Below, one piece after another: positions 35,146 to 46,249 of a stretch of DNA of 64,000 bases. Position numbers and translations under genes: made by a program. Within the stretch, counting starts at the first letter, position 1. Each line of letters opens with the position of its first letter. The stretch comes from Loripinus fragilis (taxonomy: Eukaryota > Mollusca > Bivalvia > Lucinida > Lucinidae): NCBI GenBank assembly GCA_964019695.1, contig OZ026530.1, forward strand, positions 32,966,690-33,030,689, in the 5' to 3' direction. The notes beneath the pieces are model-generated. The model saw only the letters and a program-made list of their open reading frames with translations. It made no database searches and had not been told where the DNA came from.

Positions 35146-35710
35146 GAGGTACGTGCATTAAGAGGCTATTTTGGCCCCCTGTGAGGTCAAAAAATAAAAG
35201 TTGCCCTTCACAAGTTTCTTCTTATTAGTTTATTAGAACAATAACCAAAGTGTAAAGGTCTGGCATTGATTCGACTTTAACGGTTGCTATGGTAACAAAA
35301 AAGGCTGCCACAATAGGCTGAAAATAGGAAAATGACCATTTTGGAGCAAATTTGAGACATGTAACAGAGGAATTAATATAGAGCCCAAGCAAATGCCAAA
35401 AAAACATTTTAACAGATGATGAGAATTATAACGGCACACAATATATTAAAAGGTTTTTTGGTATTTGCTTGTGCTGATATCTAATTCTTAAAAAATCGGT
35501 CTCCAAAAGCCTTTAAATGGCAATTTCTCTATTTTAAGCCTATTTTGTCGGCCATTTTGGTTACTATAGCAACCGGTAAAAGTAAAATAAATGCCAGAAT
35601 TTTACACTTGGGCTATTCTTCTAATGAACCAATAAGATGAAATTGATGAAAGGCAGTTTTCAGTTTTGGGCTCTAGTGGGGGCCAAAATAGCCCCTTAAT
35701 GCACGTACCC
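35146..35710. mobile_element. MITE family M6, copy 2 (X-box-like motifs)
   Basis: The ends GGTACGTGCATTAAGAGGCT and AGCCCCTTAATGCACGTACC are near-perfect inverted repeats. GGTTGCTATGGTAACAAA (near 35282) and GTTACTATAGCAACCGG (near 35564) face each other. It is about 565 bp long and non-coding. Confidence 0.9.
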
Positions 35711-35989
35711 ATTTTGATGCACTAATAATAGTTCCCAGAAGAGATCCAGCATAAACGCAACTAAATGCAACTATGAACATATTATGAACTTTTTGGTTAC
35801 TGTATAGCCGGCACCTCATGAATACATAAATAGGACTGGTCTACTTAAGACATGGTTAAAGGCTGAAAATGAAGTTTGGTTTTGTTCGAAGGTAACTGTA
35901 TCAGTGTACCATAACACCTTAGTCAGTAAGACAGTGATTATTTAAACTTTAAAACGCCAGCAAAATTACTACATTAGAAAGTGACTGTT

Positions 35990-36140
35990 TATTGTTTAAC
36001 ATAAGTATAGACGCAAACAGTGTGGACCAAGATCAGACTGCTCCCACAGGAGCAGTCTGATCTAGATCTACACTGTTTGCTAAAGAAGCTTCAAAATGTT
36101 TTAGCAGACAACAAAAACATACGACTTTTGTGATATGCTC
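35990..36140. mobile_element. Hairpin MITE family H2, copy 2
   Basis: GCAAACAGTGTGGACCAAGA, then GACTGCTCCCACAGGAGCAGTC in the centre, then CTACACTGTTTGCTAAAG. Confidence 0.85.
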
Positions 36141-36349
36141 TTCAAGAGTTAATACATGTGAGGTTAGTGTATAAACGGTCAGAACTTTCATGAAATGCAG
36201 GCACGTTTGTGCCCAAAAAGCTTATTAACTCTTTACCAAATTGTAAATAAAACCTGATTTCCCTTCCTAAGCAGATGAAATAGCCGAACCACCCCAGATA
36301 TGAATATTAAAGTTGCCGCCCTTACAGTAAGCGAAAAGTCATATAATAC

Positions 36350-36605
36350 CTGATACAACCAGTATAACAGAACTTGGGCCAATCAGTGTAGCAAACAGCA
36401 GAACAGCCTGATACAGTAGGAAGAATACAGAAACTCGGTGGTTGAACTTTGCAACTATGTTCCACTCCTTCATTAGTAACATCATATTGGCCAGGGTAGA
36501 CGCAACCCAACGTCTTCGCTGTTTGTAGAACTCTTCAAACTCCTCTGGGCAGTGAGTACTGTTCTCTGATGCTGCACAATATTCTATACGCCAACCTGTC
36601 TCCAC
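36350..36605 (-). CDS. Chitin synthase exon 9: QRRRW motif and first C-terminal helix
   Basis: The exon is 256 bp, phase 0 in and phase 1 out. The acceptor is TTTACAG and the donor is G|GTATTA. It encodes VETGWRIEYCAASENS, EFEEFYKQRRRWVASTLAN, then a helix around VFFLLYQAVLLFATLIGPSS. QRRRW binds the growing chain and is diagnostic of processive chitin, cellulose and hyaluronan synthases. The preceding intron contains the exon 8 array and, about 45 bp upstream of the acceptor, a dispersed repeat. Confidence 0.97.
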
Positions 36606-36644
36606 CTGTAAAAATGTTAATGATTATGATGCTGAAACCAGAGT

Positions 36645-36955
36645 GGAGGCCCATGAAGGTTTTTCACTGTTAAACTGGTTTAAGCCCTCCAGTAAAATAT
36701 TTTACTGGCCGTTCCAAGGCGGTACTTCTTTTGTGAATCTTATTATGTTTTTGTTCTGTCTTATGTTTGCTATGTCTTTGTGCGCGTCTGTTTATATGTG
36801 TTTTGTGGTCACCTACTGGGAAAGGGCTGACCGCTTGGCTCTCGTTTGTGGTGTCTAACTGTGAGTTTGTCACTTTCCCATTGGTATTCTGGGTCAGGTG
36901 TGGTACTTGATTGTATCGATTCCTGATCTTTGCACTCTTACTTACTTTAGTGATA
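36645..36955 (+). repeat. Dispersed repeat family R1, copy 2
   Basis: TTTAAGCCCTCCAGTAAAAT, CCGTTCCAAGGCGGTACTTC, GAAAGGGCTGACCGCTTGGC and ATTGTATCGATTCCTGATC are seen in order. It lies about 40 bp upstream of the exon 9 acceptor and is followed to 37140 by a GGGATATxGGAT-type degenerate tract. Confidence 0.85.
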
Positions 36956-37438
36956 CAGGGATATTGGCCAAAAACTTAAAGGGATATGGGATATATTTCT
37001 GTAAATATTTAAAGGGATACTAGGATCAATTCTAGGGATTGGAGGATACATTGCTTTCTAATTTTTTTGGATATTTGCCATATTTATTTTAGGAATATGG
37101 GATTTTTTTCAAAGTAGTTAAAATGATATGGAATACTAAGACATCCCCCCCTTCCAAGGCCTCGCAGTTTTGCCTTTTTGAAAACACTATAGATTCAGAT
37201 CAGGTGGCTTATCAAGAAGCGATCTGATCAGAATCAACACTGTTGAGACTCTGATTGAAAATACGAAAATACATGCTTACAGTTGGAATGCTGCAGTTAA
37301 AAGGAAAAAATAATAGAAAGGAGTGGAGTTTATAAAAGATACAGTATGACAAGGGTTAATAATTGAATATTATAAAGAGAAAATTCAAAAGTATGCCTAT
37401 GCAAAATTGATATGAGACATCTAATTTGGGTACATGTT

Positions 37439-39361
37439 TCTGTATACATACACTTACCATTAATGTACACAGCTACTTGTCTTCACTCATGACCTTGGTG
37501 AGGAAATCAAAAGCATGCTCCTTATTGGTGGCGTACTTTGGCACGACGTCTAGCAATGCTTTACATCATACACTAACCATTAATGTACACAGCCACCTGT
37601 CTTCACCCATGTCCTTGGTGAGGAAATCAAAGGCGTGCTCAACACTGGTGGTATTCTTTGGCACGACGTCTAGCAATGGTTTACATCATACACGTAACAT
37701 TTATGTACACAGCCACCTGTCTTGACCCATGTCCTTGGTGAGGAAATCACAGGCTTGGTCAACATTGGTGGCATACTTTAGCACTACATCTCTTAACGCT
37801 TTACATCATACACTTACCATTAATGTACACAGCCACCTGTCTTCTTAGGTAATAAAAGGTGTACTTAACATTGATTGGTGGCATACTTTGCCACGACGTC
37901 TTTTATAGCTTTAAACCATACACTTACCATTAATGTACACATCGTCTTCATCCGTGTCCATAGTGAGGAAATAAAAGGCGTGCTCAATATTGGTGGCATA
38001 CTTTGGCACGACATCTAGAAATGCTTTACATTATACACTTACCATTAATGTACACAGCCACCTATCTTCACCAATGTCCTTGGTGAGGAAATCAAAGGCG
38101 CGCTCAACATTGGTGGCATACTTAGACACGACGTCTAGTAATGCTTTACAGCATACACTTACCATTAATGTACACAGCCGACTGTCTTCACCCATATCCT
38201 TGGTGAGGAAATCAAAGGCGTGCTCAACACTGGTGGCATACTTAGACACGACGTCTAGTAGTGCTTTACAGCATACACTTACCATTAATGTACACAGCCA
38301 CCTGTCTTAATCCATGTCCTAGGTGAGGAAATCAAAGGCGTGCTCAACATTGGTGGCATACTTTGGCATGACGTCTAGTAATGATTTACATTATACACTT
38401 ACCAATTATGTACACAGCCATCTGTCTTCATCCGTGTCCATAGTGAGGAAATAAAAGGCGTGCTCAATATTGGTGGCATACTTTGGCACGACATCTAGAA
38501 ATGCTTTACATTATACACTTACCATTAATGTACACAGCCACCTATCTTCACCAATGTCCTTGGTGAGGAAATCAAAGGCGCGCTCAACATTGGTGGCTTA
38601 CTTAGACACGACATCTAGTAATGCTTTACAGCATACACTTACCATTAATGTACACAGCCACCTGTCTTCACCCATATCCTTGGTGAGGAAATCAAAGGCG
38701 TGCTCAACACTGGTGGCATACTTAGACACGACGTCTAGTAGTGCTTTACAGCATACACTTACCATTAATGTACACAGCCACCTGTCTTCATCCATGTCCT
38801 TGGTGAGTAAATCAAAGGCGTGCTCAACATTGGTAGCATACTTAGACACGACGTCTAGTAATGCTTTACAGCATACACTTACCATTAATGTACACAGCCA
38901 CCTGTCTTCACCCATATCCTTGGTGAGGAAATCAAAGGCGTGCTCAACACTGGTGGCATACTTAGACACGACGTCTAGTAGTGCTTTACAGCATACACTT
39001 ACCATTAATGTACACAGCCACCTGTCTTCACCCATGTCCTTGGTGAGGAAATCAAAGGCGTACTCAACATTGGTGGCATACTTAGACACGACGTCTAGTA
39101 ATGCTTTACAGCATACACTTACCATTAATGTACACAGCCACCTGTCTTCACCCATATCCTTGGTGAGGAAATCAAAGGCGTGCTCAACACTGGTGGCATA
39201 CTTAGACACGGCGTCTAGTAGTGCTTCACAGCATACACTTACCATTAATGTACACAGCCACCTGTCTTCACCCATATCCTTGGTGAGGAAATCAAAGGCG
39301 TGCTCAACATTGGTGGTATACTTTGGCACAGCGTCTCGCAATGTTTTTATCATACACTTAC
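37439..39361 (-). repeat. Tandem array of 16 partial copies of chitin synthase exon 8 with its splice donor
   Basis: The unit is 120 bp. On the minus strand each unit runs from the exon's CKAL codons through EDRWLCTLM and about 11 bp of intron (GTAAGTGTATG), then restarts inside the exon at TGTAAAGC. Cores lie every 120 bp from about 37459, with one indel unit near 37850-37970, giving 16 copies besides the true exon. Copies nearest the exon are the most alike and alternate as 240-bp dimers. A block at about 37970-38280 is repeated 480 bp further on. Most units keep the GTAAG donor; none has a pyrimidine-rich acceptor. Long open frames on both strands arise from the 3x40 period. A 1-bp shorter first junction and a TGA stop readthrough from the real exon. 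Confidence 0.95.
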
Positions 39362-39529
39362 CATTAATGTACACAGCCACCTGTCTTCACCCATGTCCTT
39401 GGTCAGAAAATCAAAGGCGTGCTCAACATTGGTGGCATACTTTGGCACGACGTCTCTTAAAGCTTTACATCTGTACACACTAAAGCATCCAGGCGAGCAA
39501 AGGACAGAGCCAATCACGTGTTCAGCTGC
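39362..39529 (-). CDS. Chitin synthase exon 8: EDRW catalytic motif (parent of the tandem array)
   Basis: The exon is 168 bp or 56 codons, phase 0 on both sides. The acceptor is TTGTAG before 39529 and the donor is ATG|GTAAGT at 39361. It encodes AAEHVIGSVLCSPGCFSVYR, CKALRDVVPKYATNVEHAF and DFLTKDMGEDRWLCTLM. GEDRWL carries the presumed general-base aspartate of the ED(R)xL motif. It joins exactly to FQK upstream and VETGWR downstream. The 3' two thirds of this exon plus its donor are the source of the 120-bp array that fills the next 1.9 kb of intron. Confidence 0.97.
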
Positions 39530-39809
39530 CTACAATGTAATCAATTTGAGGATATAATTGCGTAGCCATAACGCTAAAAAAGTTACACACGCCACAGGGA
39601 GACTACTGGATCAAGCAGCGGATCTCTTTAAATGCGTCCCTTTTCGAAATAGGAACTTCTCCTAAAGGAAAGAAATTGCTCCCAGAGGGAGCGAGTTGTT
39701 TCCATTATGAGCAGTTCCATGTGGTATGTGAAATCACTTTTACTACATTGGGTGACCTCCCTTGAATGATACTATTTTTATTATGCGCGTGCGTAACTGC
39801 GTAATGGGA

Positions 39810-39975
39810 GCTATGCCAATTGGATAACCGTATTAAAAATTTTCATTTGGGGTAGTATATTGTCGGATATACGGTCGGAAATATAGTTTCGCGCGTCGTA
39901 AAACGTGATTTCCGAACGTATATCCGACGATATACCTCCACAATTGAAAATTTTGAATATTGTTATCCCCATTCT
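39810..39975. mobile_element. Palindromic MITE family M5, copy 2
   Basis: The arms GGATAACCGTATTAAAAATT and AAAATTTTGAATATTGTTAT, with inner TTGTCGGATATACGGTCGG / CGAACGTATATCCGACGAT. The flank to 40150 keeps GTGACGTAATTAATGACGTC, also seen near 8720. Confidence 0.82.
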
Positions 39976-40554
39976 AATGCGCTTTTACAGTCTTGTCTCA
40001 AATTTGATCGTTGCAGGTCGCAAAAAGCCGCACAAAGGCGTACACCATCCAAAAAAACGTGACGTAATTAATGACGTCAAACTATTTCCGACAGTATATC
40101 GCAGGAAATACTGTCGCAAATGCTTGACGTTATCCTATCAGACGTCGCTTAACTAAAGCAAGTACATTAGAATCCGGAATAAAGAGTGTTGAGTTCTTCT
40201 CAATGGTGTAATAGTTTTGTATTTACATCAATCAGCAGTGATTTGTTCCTGAACAAAAGCGGAAGTACAAAATGTAACGAATTCTATCGATGCATCCGTG
40301 AACTACTTTTCAAAAAAAATGTGGGTGAGGGTCCCCTTGCTCAATCCTCCCTTAAACCACTTTTTTCCTTTAAAATCTCAAAACTTTTGGACACCCGCAG
40401 TTCATGATATCACATTTAATTTCTATTTCATCCCATTGTTTCTGAATATATCTTGGATATAAATCAATAATTTGCATAACAAACGAAAGAAAACGTCTCC
40501 AATAGGACTACTCTGTTGAGATGGGACGTTAATGCGTATTCATGCTTTTCCTGT

Positions 40555-40800
40555 TAACCCTTAAAGAGCCAAGAAAAAAATGCATCTGAAAATGCATCTG
40601 CTGAAGTCGTCTGCTGCAAATAATTGCCTAGCATTACTGACGAATTAAGCATAGAAGCAAACAGCGTGGACCTAGAACAGACTGCTCCTATAGGAGCAGT
40701 CTGATCTGGGTCAACACTGTTTGCGATATAGGCTTCTTTAACATTTCAGCAGACGAGAAAAGCAGACGATTTTTTTTGCGATTTGCGCATTAAGGGTTAA
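40555..40800. mobile_element. Hairpin MITE family H2, copy 3
   Basis: The outer ends TAACCCTTAAAGAGCCAAG and TTTGCGCATTAAGGGTTA are inverted repeats. The central hairpin GACTGCTCCTATAGGAGCAGTC is intact. It ends about 44 bp from the exon 7 donor. Confidence 0.9.
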
Positions 40801-40843
40801 AATAATTCGGTCTTGGCACTGGTCAAATGGTCAAGTGGATTAC

Positions 40844-41040
40844 CTTTTGAAACCAGTGGCCAATAGCATATTCAAAGACTTGATACCACACCATTGGTCC
40901 ACTTCCTAGAGGGTGTGTCCTAGCACAAACAGCTCCCACTGAAGGATCACGTGTCATCAGATCAAGTAGAGCCTCAACAGCGTCAGGTGTAAATCTGACG
41001 TCAGCGTCAGTGGTAAGAATGTATGTGTCATCATCGTTTG
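40844..41040 (-). CDS. Chitin synthase exon 7: DAD motif of the catalytic centre
   Basis: The exon is 197 bp, phase 1 in and phase 0 out. The acceptor is TTCCAG and the donor is AAG|GTAATC. It encodes DTYILTTDADVRFTPDAVEA, then VGAVCARTHPLGSGPMVWYQ and FEYAIGHWFQK. TDADV holds the metal and sugar-nucleotide binding aspartates, and EYAIGHWFQK is a family hallmark. The intact motif suggests a working enzyme. Confidence 0.96.
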
Positions 41041-42358
41041 CTGGAATATAAAAAAAATAAATAAATAAAAATAAACATCAATTAATAATTCACAGATTTG
41101 AAAGCGCGGGGAAGGCGCGCACTAGCTGACGTCATTTGTTACTGCAATTTGTCGTCAGTCATTACGTTAGACGCTGTAACGTCGTTTTTACGCTTGAAAG
41201 ACGTTAGTAGATACTACAATATTACACACATTTCTTTCCGCGCCTGCATGCACTGCATGTAGTGATATGGTATACTCGAAGTAACTAGAGCGTGACGTTA
41301 CAACTACCGCGATGGCGAAGGCGGTAACTGCGCCTAAAAACTTTGGCATTTATTCCTTCATAGAACATGATCGGTTTGATTTTTTACGTCGGAAGGACGA
41401 ATAAGGGCTGCCATGTACATGCCATGTGTAAAATGCTCTTATTCTGAGCTAAAACTGGCAAAACGTCTGCATACTTTCTGCATACTTTTATGGTTTTTTA
41501 CATAAAACTGAAGAAATCCCGTTCTGGGTTCAATTTGGTTACGGTTCTCATCTCAAAGCAAAGCTTTTTTCAACATCGCGTTTGGCCTGTTTAGCAAGGT
41601 AAATCATTTCTACATGGAATAGCATTGCCTGATTTTTATATAGTTAGCTCATTCTTTTACAAAAAATCAAAACAAGCGATAGTACATTTGTTTGGCTTTT
41701 CCGTGACGATGCCACTAACGCGAAAGGTCCCAGATGTGACGAAGGAACAAAATTGCGTTTACGCGATTTCGCGGTAGTTCCGCTGATGCCCACCCGTGTA
41801 AATCGTTAATTTGTCAAGCCATGATCGTAAAAAAGGTCCCCAATTTACCTTTGTTTTTTACAAATATTATGCTTAAAATTTCAGCCAGTGTATAACCCCT
41901 ACTCATTTTGAGCATGCGTTGCACGTACACGCCTAGTTATTTTTCGACAAAAGTTAAGCCATCCAGTAGCCGTTGAATTCTAGTTTTTAATGTATTATAA
42001 GATAGCATTTTATCAAAGCATTGTGGAGTTATGATGCCAAATGCCCCTCGTAATTACGTGTCTGCTTGAGAAAAATAATGTTTCGAATTATAGAATCGCA
42101 AAAAGCCACCAACAAAACAGCGTCTGCAAATTGTGCTCCGTAGTTGAAAGGTTATCAATAGTGTTTTATTTCTGTCTGCATGTAAAATGCCATTCCACAA
42201 ACTGTTTATGGCAGTGGTGTAAGGTCCAGGGCCTAAGGTACATCTCAAAAACCGTTATTACTTTCAATAAGCGTTTGAGATCTACCAAAACATATTATAA
42301 CCTCACTGTTGAAATCTCCTTGTTAAGTTATAGTACATACAAGCCTTTATTTACTCAC

Positions 42359-42437
42359 CATTATCGTGCTGCAGCATCAAATAATCCAGAACATAAGACA
42401 TATACATTATCTGGCTCCATCGCTTTTTGTTTTTTAC
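42359..42437 (-). CDS. Chitin synthase exon 6: KKRWSQ helix
   Basis: This is a short exon of 79 bp, phase 0 in and phase 1 out, with acceptor TTTTTTCAG and donor G|GTGAGT. It encodes VKNKKRWSQIMYMSYVLDYL and a few more residues. KRWSQxMYMxY is a very conserved chitin synthase signature. It was found by looking for a missing segment between exons 5 and 7. A hairpin MITE starts roughly 10 bp upstream of the acceptor. Confidence 0.94.
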
Positions 42438-42446
42438 CTGAAAAAA

Positions 42447-42595
42447 TATATATAGGATCTTACATGAGTGCCCATGTTTTATTGAATTTAAAAAACGATT
42501 TGGGAAAAAGAGATAAAATGCGAGGCTTGCCGAGTATTTTATCTCTTTTTCGCAACGAGTTTAATAAATTCAATAATACAGGAATATGAATGTCA
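42447..42595. mobile_element. Hairpin MITE family H3, copy 2 (upstream of exon 6)
   Basis: GGATCTTACATGAGTGCCCA, AGAGATAAAATGCGAGGCTT / TTTTATCTCTTTTTCGCAAC, then ACAGGAATATGAATG. It lies about 10 bp from the exon 6 acceptor and has the same orientation as the copy by exon 11. Confidence 0.82.
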
Positions 42596-42789
42596 GATTA
42601 TATTTATCATATGACATTAAGATTACTTTGAAATCTCATTTCTGCAGTGAAAATGTTATAATTTTGCATTTATATACGCAACGTTGTTATGGACATCATA
42701 AAGTTTCCGGTAAATCTATAAAACACTAGTGGTTTATCAATTTTATTACATGGCGTTATGTCACTCCCAGGCGCGACGTCATATGACAA

Positions 42790-43090
42790 ACAAAGAGTAA
42801 TTCTAAATAAGAAAGGTGACAAAGATCAGGAATCGAGACAATCAAGCACCACACCTGAGACCGGATACCACATTGGAAAGTGACAAAAGCACAATTAAAC
42901 ATCACAAACGAGAGCCAAGAGGCCAGCCCCTTCCTGGAAGGTGACCACAAGGCAGCAATGAACAGACCCGAATTCATAACAAACACAAGACATAAATAAC
43001 ACAAAATGTCCACAATAGACGTACCGCCTTGAAACGGTCAGTAAAAGAAAATACTAGAGGGCTTAAACCGGTTTCATGGCGCCAACCTCA
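42790..43090 (-). repeat. Dispersed repeat family R1, copy 3
   Basis: The reverse complement carries AAGCCCTCTAGTATTTTC, CGTTTCAAGGCGGTAC, AAGGGGCTGGCCTCTTGGC and GATTGTCTCGATTCCTGATC. Minus-strand open frames here are incidental. Confidence 0.82.
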
Positions 43091-43964
43091 CTCTTAGTTC
43101 AGATGTCGATCAAGACTCATAGATGTTTTGTTTGCAAAAATACCCCTAACTTATCCAAGCAGCATCTCCTAAAACACATAAATCAAGATATAGAAACAGT
43201 CTAGGGACAAGATGCCCCTGTACTTTAAAACAATCACTGCGGTAAAATTACATATATCAACACTCTGTCAGATTTGCTTTCAAAATAAACAGCCTAGATA
43301 CAATCTGTAAGGTTGTCGTATCTCCATGTATGTAAAAGGTGAGGCCAGTGATTGATTAGCTTTGGATACAAGTAAACTTCATTTAACAGTGAAGACCCAG
43401 ATGTAATGCTACATCTGGTGACATTTGATCAGCGTCTGCACTGTTACCCATTGAAGGGCCAGCAAAACACATCTGAAAATGTTGTCTGCTAAAGTTGTTG
43501 GCTGTATATTTAGTACAAGTTAACATCCCTGTAGATGGAAGATTCAATTAGAACATGAAGGGTCAATAGACATACCTCTTTTTATGTATGTGGCAGTTTG
43601 TCGCATACTTTGCTGTTTTTATACAGTAGGAACTTATAAAAATTAAGTTAATTTCTGGAACAGTCTAGTCTGGGTTTTGATAGATAAAATAGATTGAACA
43701 AAAACAAGGCAATGATGAATATATTATATTTTGCTGTATGCATGGGGCTATCTTATAACAGAGTAATTTCTTAATTCAGATGCTGAGCCCAGTTAAATAA
43801 ACAATTAATCTCAGAGTGTTGATAACACAATTACTGGCGAAATTTATGAACTCGGATCCGAGTTCTTCAAAAGCGCTTGTCTCTAGACTGGAAATAAAAG
43901 GAGATAAAGCAAAGATGCACATCAAAATGTTGAACCCCAAAATTCAACCAAGCCTAGGTATACA

Positions 43965-44170
43965 TTCACCCTTAAATTGGCGCAATCACGACTGCAGCAG
44001 ACGACAAATTTTGCAACTTCTTTCCAAAATAAGGTATGATAATTCATGAAAATTGTCTGCCAGCAGACAATTCTCATGAAATAGCATACCTTATTTGTTA
44101 TTTTTGAAAAAGCAGCAACATTTGAAATTGTTGTCTGCTGCAAATTGTATGTGGCGCTTTATGGGTTAAA
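43965..44170. mobile_element. Fold-back MITE
   Basis: The arms AATAAGGTATGATAATTCAT and ATGAAATAGCATACCTTATT surround GTCTGCCAGCAGAC. The outer ends are CTGCAGCAGACGACAAATTT / AAATTGTTGTCTGCTGCAAA. It ends about 40 bp downstream of the exon 5 donor. Confidence 0.8.
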
Positions 44171-44211
44171 ATACAAGAGTACCCCCTCCCTCCCCTGGGG
44201 GACCGCCATAC

Positions 44212-44327
44212 CTTGAAGTTGTCTTTTAGATGGATTCTGAATACCATTCCATTATCTCCCTTGAGTTTCCATGACATCGACATCCCATAGGGTGTTATCA
44301 ATTTACAACATTCTTCTGGTCGCAGAC
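44212..44327 (-). CDS. Chitin synthase exon 5: catalytic domain
   Basis: The exon is 116 bp, phase 1 in and phase 0 out. The acceptor is TACACAG and the donor is AAG|GTATGG. It encodes LITPYGMSMSWKLKGDNGM and FRIHLKDNFK. These match the TPYGGRLxWxLPG and HLKDK positions of animal chitin synthases (recalled from the family). Phases join cleanly to exon 4 (QETFG) and exon 6 (VKNKKRWSQ). Confidence 0.93.
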
Positions 44328-44399
44328 CTGTGTAGAGAGTCAGCAGCCAGTGACAAAATTGAATATAAACAAACAATTTTGAACATGACATTGTAACCA

Positions 44400-45500
44400 C
44401 ACCTCTAACGCAAAAACAAACTGAACCTTTAATGTAACATATATTGTTTCATCCATTGTAACGCAATTTTATCAAAAATTGAAACACTTATTTATGAAAA
44501 TGAAAGTAGAACTTCATCAGTCAATCATTCTCTTTTAATCATAACCAGATTGGGTGAATTTCTGGCATAACCCCTGAACGGTACATGATGTCGGCAAGAC
44601 CTCGTATATTAATTAAAGTTACATTCCTGAAACTTTTTGCGTTGGAAGTGTGGGTCAGTATATTTAGTACCACAATCACACATTGCAGACCAGCCCTTGG
44701 CACAGTGTCACAGAAAGACTGTCTATTGAACTTCTTAGTCTGACCGAAAACTAATTGGAACTTATTATTTAGCTTTCTTCATATCAACATGAACAATTTT
44801 CTCTAGTGTCTTTCTTTTTCTACTTTCAACTGACCTTTGGTGATCATGTGGTTAATATGGCTGACAGTCATGTTTTTTGTGAATGGGAATAAAACGTAAA
44901 TATATAGGATTTTATTCTCAGCTTAAAATTGCTAGTAGCAACAATGTCTTGACTGTTACAAACCAATTAACGTGTGCCTTGTAAGTGCAATGCTATGATA
45001 TAGCTCAGCATAAACCAGTCAGGTGTAATTATTATAAGAAACCTTAGCCTCTGTTAAATACAGTCAAAACCGATGGAAATGTCATTTTAGCCAATGAATT
45101 TGTATTATGTGAAATTGAAGTCATTGCCTTCTACACTTTGTCAATATATTGTAAAGGAGAAGAACTTGATAAGCTCTTGCTTCCGTTCTAATCCTAGTGT
45201 TTGTATGATTGAAAATTGTATTGCATTGTATAAACTGATTTGAAATACATTTGTTTAAACCAACTGACTCATCTCCCACTTTCTCTAACTGTTCTGTTTC
45301 TTCTTTTGTGTGAGCAGTTGTAGCGTTTGTAAAAATAGGAATATATAGGAGATGGGTTCCAAATATAGAAATACATGTATATAGGAAGTTATGAGAAAAT
45401 AGGAACACCCGGCAGCCTGCCGTTTCGACTAAATAAATGTTAACGCATTGCAACGTTTCAAAAGTCAACCTGCATTGTTACGTTTATAAAAATCTAAGTT
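44400..45500. other. Intron sequence, nothing recognised
   Basis: Intron between exons 4 and 5. It is AT-rich with no shared repeat or reading frame that I can support. Confidence 0.45.
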
Positions 45501-45518
45501 ACGTAAAATAAGGAGTTG

Positions 45519-45767
45519 CTGGCCTTGGGGTTATAAAACTTTCTTTATGCTCAACTAGATTGAGCACAAAATTTCAACTGCTCATAAAAACTAAAATACC
45601 GAAAAGTAAAGAAATTTTTTTACTATAAGTCTCTCATGTGTGGTATCTATCATGCTAATAAAAGTTAAAATGCCAAAAATTGTTGGTATTTTAACATTTA
45701 TGAGCAGGGTAAATTTTGTGCTCTGCTAAGTTGAGCATGAGAAAAAGTTTTATAACCTCGGGGCCAG
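45519..45767. mobile_element. MITE family M4, copy 2 (abuts exon 4 donor)
   Basis: The ends CTGGCCTTGGGGTTATAAAA and TTTTATAACCTCGGGGCCAG are inverted repeats. The middle is a palindrome around AAAATGCCAAAAATTGTTGG. The right end lies 12 bp inside the intron from the exon 4 boundary. Confidence 0.9.
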
Positions 45768-45778
45768 GTCTTTCTTAC

Positions 45779-45953
45779 CAAACGTTTCTTGAACCAATGC
45801 CACTAGTTGCAGGACAAAGTCTGTAGGATTCCTGTCTTTTACCGCCCCATCAAAGAATACGTGAGACTCAAAATGCCGTCTACTTTCACTCTCACCCTGT
45901 GCCAGATTTATGAGATTAATTGATTCCAGAAGTTGGCGCATTTCATAATCTGC
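45779..45953 (-). CDS. Chitin synthase exon 4: catalytic domain
   Basis: The exon is 175 bp, entering in phase 0 and leaving in phase 1. The acceptor is TTGTAG and the donor is G|GTAAGA. It encodes ADYEMRQLLESINLINLAQ, then FESHVFFDGAVKD and FVLQLVALVQETFG. The pattern ESHVFFDGA is the family's conserved segment with the uridine-binding acidic residue. A MITE begins only about 12 bp inside the downstream intron, at 45767. Confidence 0.95.
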
Positions 45954-46249
45954 CTACAACAGTAAACAACCAAATCAGCGAAATTATAATATACCAAATT
46001 GAAAATTTGAATCAGAACATGAACTACTTCAGGGGTATATTTAAGGGATTTGGTGTCTTTTATGAGTAAATCAATTTGAGCCTAGTTCTCTACTTCTGAT
46101 TTTAGCCTATCAATTGAAAAAAAACAACAACTGTTTTTTCACTCAGCGTTTGTGTTTATACCTAAGTTTATTAAATTTCAACTGTCAACCTTCTTTGTAC
46201 AATTAAACTTGATTTTCATGGAATATGGCTTGATGTTGTATGTGACGAT

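Noticed and set aside
38598..39380. 260-codon minus-strand open frame with repeated EDRWLCTL as a separate repeat gene
   Set aside because: The frame is made of exon-derived units lying in the intron after exon 8. It has no start ATG of its own at the 5' end and no acceptor, so it is treated as an array and not a gene.
38470..39483. 337-codon plus-strand open frame of 40-residue repeats
   Set aside because: It is the antisense of the exon 8 array; the 120-bp period without stops produces it. The sense strand matches chitin synthase.
42041..42589. 182-codon plus-strand open frame
   Set aside because: It crosses exon 6 in antisense and a MITE; no recognisable domain.
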